64,000 bases of DNA, taken from Sphaerolaimus hirsutus (Eukaryota > Nematoda > Chromadorea > Monhysterida > Sphaerolaimidae). A program made the position numbers and the translations under genes. The notes under the pieces are model-generated. The model searched no databases. It was not told the DNA's origin and was given only the letters and a program-made list of their open reading frames with translations. The stretch lies in assembly GCA_964036195.1 (NCBI GenBank), contig OZ038454.1, positions 7,006,001 through 7,070,000 of the forward strand, written 5' to 3'. Of the stretch, positions 11,417 through 23,535 are shown in pieces. The first letter of the stretch is position 1, and every line of letters begins with the position of its first letter.

Positions 11417-12646
11417 TACAGTGTGATTTGACATAATGCATTCATACAATGAATTAAGTCCGAGTTCTCTGAGGAAAAAATATCTCCCCCTCCAATAACT
11501 CCTCCCTCAAAAACTTCTGACGAAATAATAACTCCCTGGTGTCTTATTGGAGGATATACGGAAATTTCTAGAAGCTAGGAAAAGGACTACATGTGGGAGT
11601 GAAAGAAACGCTGGGCGACTTGTATTTATAAAATCTGGTAGAAAAAAATGGCATTCACCGGGCCAAATAGCCAGAGGATGTTTGCCAAGTGGCAACATGC
11701 AAAGTCGGCGTTGAATGGACGAAATGGAACATAAGACATGCCATTAAATGCGAAATATCCGCGCCGCAGATCAAAGAAGTTTCACGCTGGCCACTAGCAA
11801 AGCGACGAATACGGTGGCCGATAACTATCGTTTCGCAACTAGCGTTCCATAAAATGGATGTTTTTCAGAAAATACATCAAATATAATATCGGAAAACCTC
11901 TCAAAAATAAAATAAATTAACGAAAAATGAGATATTTTTGTATTTTCTTATCATAAAATAAATATAATGAGTAAATCTCTCCGGAAAAACCAGGAGAAAA
12001 TATAAATAAATATGATTTTTTCTTCAGATTTAAAAAAATATAAATCTGAGATTGCTGGAACGCTATTCGCAAAGCGCCACGGTGCTAAAATACTTTGATA
12101 TCCGGGCCAGAGCCCACGACTGAGCGCATGCCATTTGTAGTTGGTATTATTTTTTATTTTTTTTTGGACACACAGCTGCAGCGCAGTGATACGCGTATCA
12201 TATCCATAACAACTGCCACACTTCCGCTGGGAGCAGATGAATGACCACACATTAAACTTAATTGTTTGAGCATGGTCAGGTGAAACATGTGCCACTTGTA
12301 CGGGTATTTACAGGAATTCAACTCACACGGAAATACATAAATACTAGCAAGTTTCTAAAGAACTGCACTTGCTTTCAAAGAAAGCAAGCATTTGACAGGA
12401 TCCTGAAAGTATCATTTACCCAGACAACCTTAGGTATTTATAACATCAGTAAAATACTTAAATGCAAAAAAACACAACGTGAAACCCAGAGATGGGGGCT
12501 GCCACTATTGGCATTACTTTTTCTGCAGGGACCAGAGACCCTAGTGGTAAGGAGCCCGTGCCATTATGCATCTAAACCGATTATGCATCTAGGCTCATCA
12601 TGCACCTAATTCTACCAATTATGCATCTAGACCGATTACTCACGAG

Positions 12647-14429
12647 TAGTGATGGAAAAGCGCCAGGAAAAATGGCGCCACGGCGCCATCTTAAAAAATG
12701 GCGCCGGGCGCCAAAATGGCGCCAACGATAAAAGTAACTTTTTTAGCACATGAAGCTTTTTTAGCTTTTTTAGAAGAGGAATATGTACCGTATTTCCTCC
12801 AAATACCCCTTGAATTAAGAGGTAAGAGCGAGCTCCAAAGGCGAGCTCAGACCAGAGTTGCGAAAGTGTATTTACACTTACCCGAAATACCCGGGTAAAT
12901 GGGTATTTATATTTACACTTACACTTACACTTTCATAAAATACCCATACACTTTTTTTACACTTTCCTGAGCAAAATACCCGGGTACAGAAAGTGTATTT
13001 TTTCTTTCAGATGGCCCTGTTTTATGCTTTTGAGAAAGCATAAAATAGGGTCATGTACAAAAAATAACTGCACAGTGCACACATGCAGTTATGCATTGAA
13101 TGTTGAAAATACGACAAATGTACAAACTAGCCTTTGATCTCCAATCTTTGATCAGTACTTATGGTATTCTACAGTTCATCATACTTTTGAAAGAAAGGAC
13201 AAGATCAATGGAAATTCACCAGCTGGACACAAAGTCAACTGGCTTTTGCATTGACATTTGCTGCATGTCCATTCTTGCATTTAAACAGTGTGTATCGCAT
13301 TGCTTTATCAGTAAAATATCAACACTGAAAAAGTGCCATTATTAGGGAACTTCATACCACTGCAGTAAATATTTGTTACAGTCTGAAATGTTTTAAAAAA
13401 TGCAGTAAAATGTGAAATAATGCATGAAAATGACAAATAAAGTGATCTAAAGGTGAAAACAGTGGTGTTTTTAAATGCTCAACAGTGAGAGCTCTTTCTA
13501 AAAAAATTTTTACACGTACACTTTTTTTACACTTTCCTAGGTATTTTTTAAATACCTTACACTTTTGGTATCCATACTCAAAATTTGGAAAGTGTATTTA
13601 CACTTACACTTACACTTTCCAAAAATACCGGTATTTTAACAACTCTGGCTCAGACCACAGGGGATATTTCGAAGGGGTATTGCAAATAACCCTTCGAAAT
13701 ACCCCCTGTTGTCTGAGCTAGCTGGGAAAAAAAATATCCCAAACTCATCGTCGACACTCCCGTCTGTAATAAGGTACATCATGTTTGGTATTTTATGAAC
13801 ATGATGTTTTAATGGCTGCCAATTTACATCGCAGCTATACCGTATTTCCTCGAAATACCCATAGGGGGTTTATTTTTCAGAGAGGGGGCAATTTCGGGGG
13901 GGAGGGGGGGGGGTATTCGAGAGGTGGTTGAATTATTTCCCCAGTAAATTTTCGAGAAAGAGGGTAGTAAAGATGGGCTTTTACCTACCAAAAATTGGTA
14001 ATAAAAGTGACAAAAGAGCATATATTTAGATGTATCAACGTAGATGGCTACACAAACTAGGTAGTCTATGTGTGGCTGTGGTGCATATTGGAACCGATTC
14101 GATTGCATTCGATTAATACATCGTAGGGGTTAATTCTAGAGGGTATTTCAAGGAAATGCGGTACATTGACTGCTTTGTGTAACGATCTACGATAAAATGT
14201 CCTATTTGGTCACATTTATTCGCGAAATTTTGGCGCCATGTCTGGCGCCATCCAAAACAATGGCGCCGGGCGCCAAATTGGCGCCAGCGAAAATGGCGCC
14301 ATTCGAAATAATGGCGCCAGGCGCCAGATGGCGCCATAGAAAAGGGCGCCAAGCGCCAATGGCGCCATGGCGCTGGCGCCCTTTGGCGCCATTAAAGGGC
14401 GCCAGCGCCATGGCGCCATTCCATCACTA
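12647..14429. mobile_element. Interrupted TAGTGATGG/GGCGCC hAT-like MITE
   Basis: Termini TAGTGATGG and CCATCACTA with the exact duplication CTCACGAG (12639-12646 and 14430-14437). The GGCGCC arms are 12660-12725 and 14230-14420. Between them lie TACCGTATTTCC-family sequence (12787-14164) and, inside that, a second hAT-like element (12853-13647). Confidence 0.8.
12853..13647. mobile_element. hAT-like MITE built on TTACACTTAC words
   Basis: Termini CAGAGTTG and CAACTCTG with the exact 8-bp duplication GCTCAGAC (12845-12852 and 13648-13655). Both inner ends carry repeated GTGTATTTACACTTAC words. It is the third level of a nest (GGCGCC element, then TACCGTATT element, then this one). Confidence 0.8.
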
Positions 14430-15499
14430 CTCACGAGTACTCATTTACTCACATACTTTTTTGAAAGTACAGAAAACGTATTTTAAGGGGACAGAAAATG
14501 TTATTTTGCCAGACAAAAAGTGCCAGACATAGGACATTTTAGGAGAGAAAAACACATCTTTGATGTATTTCAGGGTAAAAATTGCAAAAATACCGATTTT
14601 TACATTATTTTTGTGAGAAAAATACCACTTTTACATTTTCTGTGAGAAAAAACACCCATTTCTACGTTTTCCCTGCAAAAAATACTATATTTCACATTTT
14701 CTCTGGAAAAAATTATTTTACTCACCTTTTACACAGTGTAAAAGTAAGAATAAAATACTTAACGAGGACGGGTTAACGAGATCAAACTAATACCGCAATA
14801 TATTCACCATATTGTTATCAGTTTATCACTTCATTTACTCACCACAGTACTAATATTATACCCACATCACACACAAAAATATGGCGGCGGCACGTCGCAC
14901 ATACAAATGGTGCGGCAATTATGATTGCGCGTGAGCGAGCGCCGCATGCTAATCGCTAATCTACACGATCCACTTGCGGCAGCTCGGCTGGCACGCCCCC
15001 GCCGGGCACCAAATTCAATTAGAACTTGGTGCGTGTAAATCTCTCGCAAATCTCAAATTGTGATGAAACGAATGCCTTGCGTTTTGTCGCCGCCCGGAAG
15101 CCGATTGTAGCGATGGCATTTATGTTACTTGTTATTGATTTTCCTGGCAGCAGAAAATCAAGTTGTATTTTTCTATAGCTAATTCCTCCTGTAATTTGAT
15201 GCTGTAAAGAGCTCGCTGCATGGACAAAGATAAAAACTTGTCACCTGCGCATAGTTAAGCTTATTGAATTGACGACGATGTAGCATTTTGTATTTCATTT
15301 GTATTTATAGATTTGAAAAATAGATGCATTTGTGTTTGAAACGATAAATTCGACTCAAGGAATTGATCGAAGACATATTTTTAATATTTACAACGACTAC
15401 GCAGGGGCAACGAACGGAAATCGTAAACGGATACACAGCTGGGTGCAAGCACACGTAATTCACTTGTTCCCAAATGGAACGAAAAAATCAGACTAACCG

Positions 15500-15857
15500 T
15501 ATGACCTCGAATTATACCTCCCTTCAATTAACCCCCCCTCCCTCAAAATGGGCTGGGAAAATAATAACCCCCCGTTCGAAATACACCCCTGCAGTGATGT
15601 ACATCCTGTATGCAATGTACATGATGTATTTATAACTGCTAATTTGCATTGCAATTACACATAGACTGGTTTGTGTAGCTTTTATGTCCAAATATATACT
15701 GTTTGGACACATTTATTACCTGTTTTGGGTATGCAAATGCCTATTTTACTACGATCCTTGCGAAAATTTCTGACGAAATAATAAACCCCCCTCGAAATAA
15801 GCCCCCTCAAATTTTGCTGGCGATAAACCCCCATGGGGGTATTTCGAGGTAATACGG
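15500..15857. repeat. TACCGTATT-family element
   Basis: Bounded by CCGTATGACCTCGAATTA on the left and TTTCGAGGTAATACGG on the right, with C- and G-rich strings inside. It ends 13 bp before the PPIL2 stop codon, so it probably contributes the PPIL2 3' untranslated region. Confidence 0.6.
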
Positions 15858-15869
15858 TATATTATCACA

Positions 15870-18800
15870 TCACCAGGCGGAGAAATCAGTCAACTTAGCG
15901 GCGGGCCTGGCCGCGGCTCTGTTAACCTTCTTCTGCGGCGCGGCACTCTCTGCGGCGGCGGCGACCAGCGCGTCAGTGGACGCGGGCGGCGGGGGCAGGC
16001 CGCGCTGCAGGTTGCTGGCGCCCATGGCCGCCCCCGACCGCTTAATGTACTTGCCCACGCCGGACCTGCCGGTGGTGTGGTCAATGAAGACTGTGCTGCA
16101 CAGTTGCCACACAATGGCCTTATACACGCTAGTTTACCACGACAAAGTTTCGAAAACTCAAGTTGTTAACGCATTTGAGTTAACGGGAATGAGGTGTCTG
16201 TCAACTAAAGTTGATGGAGATTAAACAGGACTCGTTCTGGTAAACTCCAACGTGTTCAAACCGTCGAAACTTGTGATAATTCGGTAGTATACTAGTGTAG
16301 TGAGACTTTTGATCAAGACATGCAAATCTCTAACTGGAACGTGCCTTTGTACAGCGGGCTGCGCAGGGCTGGGGTCGCTGCCCTCGTTGGCGCGCCCTCC
16401 GCCGCCCGCCGCGCCAGCCGCCGCCTCGTCCGCTTTCCTCTTCCTGCACGCGCACGCCACTTTCAAATCTTTCACAGCAGAATTGCTCAAGTTTACATGG
16501 TGTCAATCCCAGACCCCGTAAAGTGTAAAGTAAACTGAAAAAAAGTGTAAAATGTCATGCAAAATGACAAATGTAAAGTGTCAAATGTCATGTACAGTGG
16601 CATGCTATGTGTCAATTGTCATGACAAATGTTGTGTCAATTGTCATGCAAAATTCAGTAATAAAATCTTTTATTTTAGTTGACATTTTACATGACATTTG
16701 ACACTTTATTTTACAGCTCAGTGTTTGGGAGCGTCCCATGGCGACACAGCCGCATCACTATCCCGCCCGCACCAACCTCAGCTTGACCCTATCCGCCTCC
16801 AACTGCTGCTCCGCCTGCTCGAAGGGGTCGACGAAGACCTGGGTGGCCATGACGAGCACCTGCTGCAGGGGGCGGTCGTCGTCGTCCACGGGCAGCCGCT
16901 CCACCGCCGTCAACGTCTCCATGCCGCCAACCAGCCGGCCGAAGATCGTGTGCTTCCGGTCCAGGTGAGTGCACTGGCGGAGAGTGATGAAACTGCGCGC
17001 GTTGGGGAGGGAGGTTTGGAGAGGGGTTCACAATCTGCGTTAAATAAAATGGTAAATATCAAATAGATTTAAATTTATACAATTGAAGCGTTGATTGGGG
17101 CATTTTTTTCTATAAAAAGCTATTCTAAAAAAAACTGTGACATTAATTACAAAAAATCAATTTTTTTAATGGATTTTTTTAAATCGAGACTTAAGAAAAT
17201 GTTTTTTTTTCCAACCCTACATAGCCAGCCCAAGTCAAATCGCAACAGTGAAATCGACTCACAACTGGCTGGTGTTGGTGGCGGTGCCGCTGTTGGCCAT
17301 GCTCAGCACGCCCCTGGAGCTGTGCGACAGCTGCGGCGCGAACTCGTCGGCGAAGGCCGCCCCGAAGGCAGACTCGCCCCCCGTGCCCGTGCCCGTGGGG
17401 TCGCCGCCCTGGATCTGCGATAGAAGGGGGACCGGTGCTGATTGAATCAACGGACAAACGCGGTGTACAGTAGCACGCCGGCACTGACTATAGCGTTCCG
17501 AAAATAATAGATTTCAGAAAATAATAAAATAGCAGAAAATCTCTGAAAATAAAACAAGATTTGTTTTTACTGGAAAACCGTGGAGAACATATAAATAAAT
17601 ATAAACTATATATATATTTTTATTTTCTATAATAAAATATGATAAAATCTCTGTCGAAACAAAGAGAATATGTAATAAATAAATATGAGATTCTTTATAT
17701 TTTTTATATTTGAAAAATATAAATCCCGGAAAGTTCTAGAACGCCCAGCGACCATGAAGTGCTTGATGAGTCTGTGGAAGGTGGTGTTGTTGTAGTAGCC
17801 CCTGTTGCACAGCTGGATGAAGTTGTCGCAGGCCATGGGCGCCAGGTCGCAGTGCAGCTCCAGGTTCAGCGGCCCGAAGTTGGTCACCATGCGCACGTAG
17901 CCCTTCTTCTTCACTCGCTCGTACCTGCGTCGTAACATGCTTGCAGCGCTGACAAACAGCTCACACACACCAGTTGCAGTTAACATCGCAAATGAATGTC
18001 AACTGAATGGCACGATTTTTTTGAAGCTCACACTTGACAGAAACAATGAAAGTTAAGTGTAGCGATATGAAATTGACGATGCTCTATAACATGGGAAGTT
18101 GTGAAATCACATAATTTACCAAAATTTAGTTGACACGAAGTTTGATGTCAGCTAGTGTGTGTTTACAAATCAACAGGCAGTTGAAAAAAATGCGCTGTGG
18201 TGCTTCGTTGACAGATTTATAGACCCGAAAATCAAGCAAAACGTGTTATGTGCGAGCATGCAGCCCAGAATTTTCCCATTATTCCCATTCCCAAAAAAAA
18301 TTATGTAATCACAGGAGGCCGAAATTTTTCTTCAGCCCACCCCAACGCCCAAAACGCGTTCACACGCAAAAAGGACCGACTTNNNNNNNNNNNNNNNNNN
18401 NNNNNNNNNNNNNNNNNNNNNNNNNNNNNNNNNNNNNNNNNNNNNNNNNNNNNNNNNNNNNNNNNNNNNNNNNNNNNNNNNNNNNNNNNNNNNNNNNNNN
18501 NNNNNNNNNNNNNNNNNNNNNNNNNNNNNNNNNNNNNNNNNNNNNNNNNNNNNNNNNNNNNNNNNNNNNNNNNNNNNNNNNNTGGGCAAAAATTTTAGGG
18601 GGGGGGCTGAGCCCCCCCCCGTTCGCCGGCCCCCGTAAACAAGCAGCCCCCCCCGCTCCAAAATCCTGGATACGTCCCTGATCACAGGATGCCGAAATTT
18701 GTGCGAATTTTTCAAAAATTTCCTTCAGCCCCAACGCCCAACGCCCAAAAACGCGTTCACGACGCAAAAAGGGTTCAGTGTACTTATTATTCTACAGTAA

Positions 18801-21800
18801 TCTGACAATGATGCGCGTCTGTTTGGTAGATGCGTGTCCGCCCGATGCATTTACATCCGCAGGCACCAAAAAGCCCACCCCTCGCACGCGCTAGTAAATC
18901 GGGACTCACGCAATCGATCTTTATAGCGAGCAATAGTTTGTCCATTGTGATGTAATACCTTTGTCATGCCGCCATGGCGAGTGGGGAATTTTGGGGCAAG
19001 TGTGGTGATAATCCGTGCAAATGAACTTCCAATTTTCTCATGCACCAGTTGCCATTGTGCCGCAACTGTATTTATCTAAATATCTTATAAATATGTAAAT
19101 ATTTACATCAATATTTTTTGTCGCCATGGCGTTGGTGCCAGTTGTGGCGCCATGGCGTGGTTGCCAGTTGCTATTAATGTATTGCAGTGATTTAAACGTC
19201 AAGGCGCCAATCACTTTTCACGCGCCAAAAAATACGTAGTTACAGCTGCAGCCAGTGAGCTACATGTGAGGGGTCTGCGCGGTGTCGATCAAAGGCGCTC
19301 TAATTCCATTAAGCCAGACATTTGACATAGTGGTATTGTCGCCATGCCATTGTTGCAAGTTGGATATTTATTGGCATTGCAACGGGTGCCACGCCATCAC
19401 AAATGTCCTAGTTGCAAATATATACAGACATAGAAAAATCCGTTTGCCAGTTGACACGTGTCTATGTCAAATGTCCGGCTTAACGGAATTAGATCGCCTT
19501 TGATCGACACCGCGCAGACCCCTCGCATGTGCAAACGTAAAACAGACAGAATGCTATAGGCCGCGGTAAATACCGTAGTCAACCCAAGCCAAGCGACGCC
19601 AGAATAATAACTCCACAACGTCGCAAAAAGGGCCGACTTCAAAGTGCGCTCGTCCCTGACGGCGGCCTTCTGCTGCGTGAGCGGCTGCATGACGGTGGAG
19701 GTGAGCCCGGCCGCCAGCCGCCCCGTGCTGAAGTGCGCCGCTGAGATCTCGTCCGCCTCCGGGCCCGCCTCTAAGTTGCCGGAGCTGCTCGCTGCTATTT
19801 CTGCCGTCAACTGCGCAGAGAACTATGGTTGGGACAAGTTGACTTTTCGATATAGAGATTCGATATTTTTTTTCTAAAAGCTCGATACCGAGATTCGATA
19901 TTTTTTTTCTAAAAGCTCGATATCGAGATTCGATTTTTTTTTCTAAAAGCTCGATATCGAGATTCGATATTTTTTAAACTCGATATAGATTCAGTAAATT
20001 TTAACATGTCTTGTGGGCTTCCAGGATGTTGACATTGTGCCCATTTTCGTTTATTTAGTCATGAATAGATCAAATTCGCGAATTGTAATTTTACAGTTCA
20101 CACCAAAATTAATGAAGAAATTCGAAAATAATTTTCAGCATTCTTTGTGTTTTCTTCTCGTGGTGTAATAAAAATTCGATTAAGTCCAACAAAATCTTAA
20201 AACATCGATTTTTTTGCAGCCATTATCCCTGGGTTACCCACGCCATCCACGCAGCAAAAAATATTCCGCACCACACAAACACGTACCTTATCAACCTTAT
20301 ACCCCTCAAGCGCCTTCAGTGTGTCCCTGGTTTCAGCGTTGGGGCGGCGCAGTGTACTAGCTGCGCTGCTGCTCGCACCTTCGCCCTGGCCGTCCTCGCT
20401 GGGCTTGTCTTTTTTCAACTTCATTTTTACATGGAAGAACGAGTCGATGTTGTACTTGTCCAGGTCGGTCGGGTCCTGTATGTGGCGCGAGTTGAAATTT
20501 AATAGTTTTCAATAGTTGACATTCAAGTTTACATACCGGTAAATGAGATACTTTACAAGCAACAGTTGCTTTGAGTTATTCAGGGCAATTGACATTTTGT
20601 ACTAAGTTCGAACCTGCCATACAAATTGTCAAGTATAATGCCCTGTAAAATGGCAAACGTTTGCCATTTTCCATCACTTTTGACACTTCGCATGACACTT
20701 GACATTTGACAGGCTCTAGAACTGCCCCCCACTCACCCACCTGCAATGTAATAATATCGTCCGCCGTAAACGGAGTATCATCCATCAAGTCCCTCCACAT
20801 GTCCGCCTTCACGTTCAACGTGTGCACGGCCTCGTGCGAGTACACGTTGCCCGTGGTGCGCACCGCCACGATGCGCGACGTGGGCGTGAACACCTTGTAG
20901 GTGACGGGGCAGTGCGGCAGGCCGGCCGCGTCCTTGGCGTACTTCAGGTGGATTAGGTCGGACGCGCGCAGGGGGGTGCCGCTCACCGGGTCCACGCCGT
21001 GCCTGCGCGCCATGGTGCACTTTTTGTGAATAAATACCGTATTTGCTCGAATAATTCCCATGGGGAATTATGTTTTCGGCAAAAATTTTTGATGATGGAA
21101 TATTTTGGAACTATTTTTGTTCGTTGTTTTTTTGAGAAAGGAATAATTCAAAGGGTGTAATTTTTTCAACAAAATTTTCAAGCAAATGTCAAGAGCCGAA
21201 TTTTGTGATTTTGTAACGATCTAATCTTCGATGCCGATGATAGAAACATTTCAAAGGACGCATGTTTGATACTACTGACACTAATGTCCTGGACATTTCA
21301 ATTAGGTAAGTGGTTGACGTTCATGTAGTAAGTTGTGTCCGCAACCGCACTGCTCGTGAGCTGGAGCCAAATGCAATGGAACGTAAGGCGCCCGGCGCCT
21401 TACTTACCTAAGCGCCTTACACCCCAAACAATACAAATCGGAATGAGCGGGCGTGGTCACCGACTTGTGCAGGAAAGGGACGATCTGCGTCAGTTCGAAC
21501 TGGGTGCCTTTGGGCGTGCACACGGGCGCGTCGAAGGGCACGAAGGACAGCGCGCAGTGCGAGAACGGCAGCCGCCGGAACTTGGCTCGCAGCAGGCGCG
21601 ATTCAGTGTCTGCGCGATCGTTTGCATACTCAATCGACAGGAATTGACAAAAAACGAGTTTGAGAATTTATAATCTCAAAAAAATTCTCAAAATAAAATA
21701 ATAAATCCTGAAAAATATAAATATTATACGGCATTATTACATTGTTAAAAATCCCAGAATATCTCTCAAATACAATTCAAATCTCACCGTAAAAATTACA

Positions 21801-21985
21801 ATAATATTTTATAATTTCTGTCGTCTAAACACAAATCACCAGATCTTTCAATGAAGGCACACTGCAACACAACCGAGTGTTTGCCAGAAACACGTACACG
21901 TACCGTCCTTGTGGCCGCCCCACTCGTACTTCCACTCGCTGGGAGTGATGTGCATCCGATCCTTCGAGTGCTGGTTCCGACCCAT
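15870..21985 (-). CDS. PPIL2: PPIL2, U-box/cyclophilin-type peptidyl-prolyl isomerase-like 2
   Basis: Nuclear protein with an N-terminal U-box (E3-ubiquitin-ligase-type) and a C-terminal cyclophilin domain; known homologues associate with the spliceosome. Ten exons: 21904-21985, 21465-21609, 20741-21002, 20287-20475, 19638-19810, 17753-17924, 17263-17414, 16777-16992, 16345-16443, 15870-16065. All phases agree, giving 561 residues (about 520 in vertebrates). The N-terminus [14 protein letters not shown] and the C-terminus LTDFSAW match the family ends. The U-box spans about residues 35-115 ([10 protein letters not shown] to [15 protein letters not shown]). The cyclophilin fold starts near residue 289 (KKKGYVR) with [12 protein letters not shown] and SMANSG motifs. 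The residue matching cyclophilin A Trp121 is His (CTHLDRKHT), so classical isomerase activity and cyclosporin binding are doubtful, as for other PPIL2 proteins. Intron 9 is GC-AG (AAAG|GCACGT). The assembly gap falls in intron 5. Confidence 0.95.
18383..18582. other. Assembly gap, 200 N
   Basis: A run of 200 unknown bases in PPIL2 intron 5, flanked by partly duplicated text (AACGCCCAAAACGCGTTCAC at 18345 and a near copy at 18735) and a G-run/C-run hairpin. A local repeat probably broke the assembly. Open frames crossing it are meaningless. Confidence 0.98.
19825..19990. repeat. GATATCGAGATTCGAT word repeat
   Basis: Four tandem variants of CTCGATATCGAGATTCGATATTTTTT in PPIL2 intron 4. Same word family as 28140-28351 and 34385-35290. 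Confidence 0.7.
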
Positions 21986-23535
21986 CGCTGCACCTTTCTA
22001 CGGCCTTCGGCTGAAAATCTGAAAACGATACTCATCATGTAGCGCAGAATGTCATCCACTGCACGCATGCAAAAATTGGAAGTGTTAAAATCCAGGGGAA
22101 TTTTTATAACCATAGCGTTTTTGCAACGACACGAGGGACTAGGGTTGGAAAAAAAACGTTTTTTTTAACTCGATGTTTTTTTTTAAAAAAAAACGTTTTT
22201 TTTTAAAAAAAAACGTTTTTTTTTAATAAAAAACGTTTTTTTTTAAAAGCTCCCAGATATAACCTTGTGTCAACATATATAGGTATATCAGACAGTGGCA
22301 ATACTCTGTGATGTTATATATGACCATATAATGTCTGTGGAGCCATGGGATAGCATTATAAGTGGTGATTTGTGTCAAAAATATCCGTTTTTTGTCGACA
22401 TATCGTTCGTATATTGCCTTATAGTCGAATGTTCGTGACTTCAGGTAAAGTTTGGCACGGAATAGTGATCAAACAAGGTTATAAAACGAGGTTGTTACTT
22501 TGGGAGTGAAGTTACACACTGTGGAGGTACATGGAAGCACATTACCTCAATATTATATACTACAGCAACATATGACGGCTTATTAACCCATGGTAGCATA
22601 TATAAATGGATACTTTGATACTAAAAATGCCACAAAACCAATGAAAACAACCACCAATGTCAATTTGTGTGTGAAATTGCGCGCTTGCACGCAAAAATTT
22701 TGCAAAATACCTAGTGCTTAGTACTAAAAATTTCGGTCGATGTTTTTTTTTAAAAAAAAACATTTCGGACGTCATGTTTTTTTTTAAAAAAAAACGTTTT
22801 TTTTTAATAAAAAACGTTTAAAAAAAAACATCGGCCAACCCTACGAGGGACCAAACGTTTATCGCATGAAAAGTTCATTAAAAACGGAATAAATACTAGT
22901 GGAATCGAGTGAATCGCGAACAACATTCATTTTAAACATTTCGATGCAGGACTTCACACAAACACATTATGTACATGAACTATGTAGAACTAAATGTGCA
23001 AACTGTTCTCTCGAAGACGCATAAGAAAAACTATAAAGCCAATGGGCACCATCACACGTGAAGACTTAGCATTCATTCATCAAATTGAATAAAATCAGCC
23101 GCAAAAAGTGTTCTGAAAAAAGCGACATGCATAAAACAAAGGTTGAGGCAAGGGAATCATCGTGCAACGCTCCAAAACGGCAGCAATATGTGATAAAAGT
23201 TGCATCAACGAATCCTGGGGGCACTCCCAGACACTGTAAAATGTTCTGTAAAATGTCAAATGTCATGCAAAATATCTAAGTCATGAAAACTGCCCTGTAA
23301 AACGTCAAATTGTCAAAAGTAATAGAAAATTCTTGTAACATTCGTTTGCGTTTTGCGGGGAATGTGACGTAACTTTAGACACTTTGCATGACACTTGACA
23401 TTTTTCAGGGCACTTTACACGTCCTTTCACACTTTGCACGACATTTCCCACTATCCAGGGCACTTTACACTGTGCGGTAGTGTCACCAGCTGTGCAATGC
23501 GGAGTGTAGGCAGCCACAGTGTATCCTTGGCAGCG
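21986..23535. other. Hem-PPIL2 intergenic region
   Basis: Holds the hAT-like element at 22140-22843 and, at 23215-23480, copies of the CCCTGTAAAATGTCAAATGTC repeat. The PPIL2 promoter must lie near its left end; no core element is recognisable. Confidence 0.6.
22140..22843. mobile_element. TAGGGTTGG hAT-like MITE with AAACGTTT ends
   Basis: Perfect termini TAGGGTTGG and CCAACCCTA, exact 8-bp duplication CGAGGGAC (22132-22139 and 22844-22851). Inner ends are runs of AAAAAAACGTTTTTTT. The unique core (22245-22735) is shared with both arms of 44851-46358. It carries the uninterrupted site ACTTCAGG (22438-22445) that is occupied in that paralogue. Confidence 0.88.

Larger units (their letters stand above)
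10190..15869. other. K2P-PPIL2 intergenic region filled with nested elements
   Basis: No gene is seen. It contains the nested elements at 10475-11416 and 12647-14429, TACCGTATT-family copies, and two short CG-richer patches (14880-15100) without a convincing exon. PPIL2 is transcribed towards this region, and the K2P promoter should lie at its left end. Confidence 0.6.

Noticed and set aside
18248-18767. Open frames across the N run
   Set aside because: They cross a 200-N assembly gap and have no support on either side.
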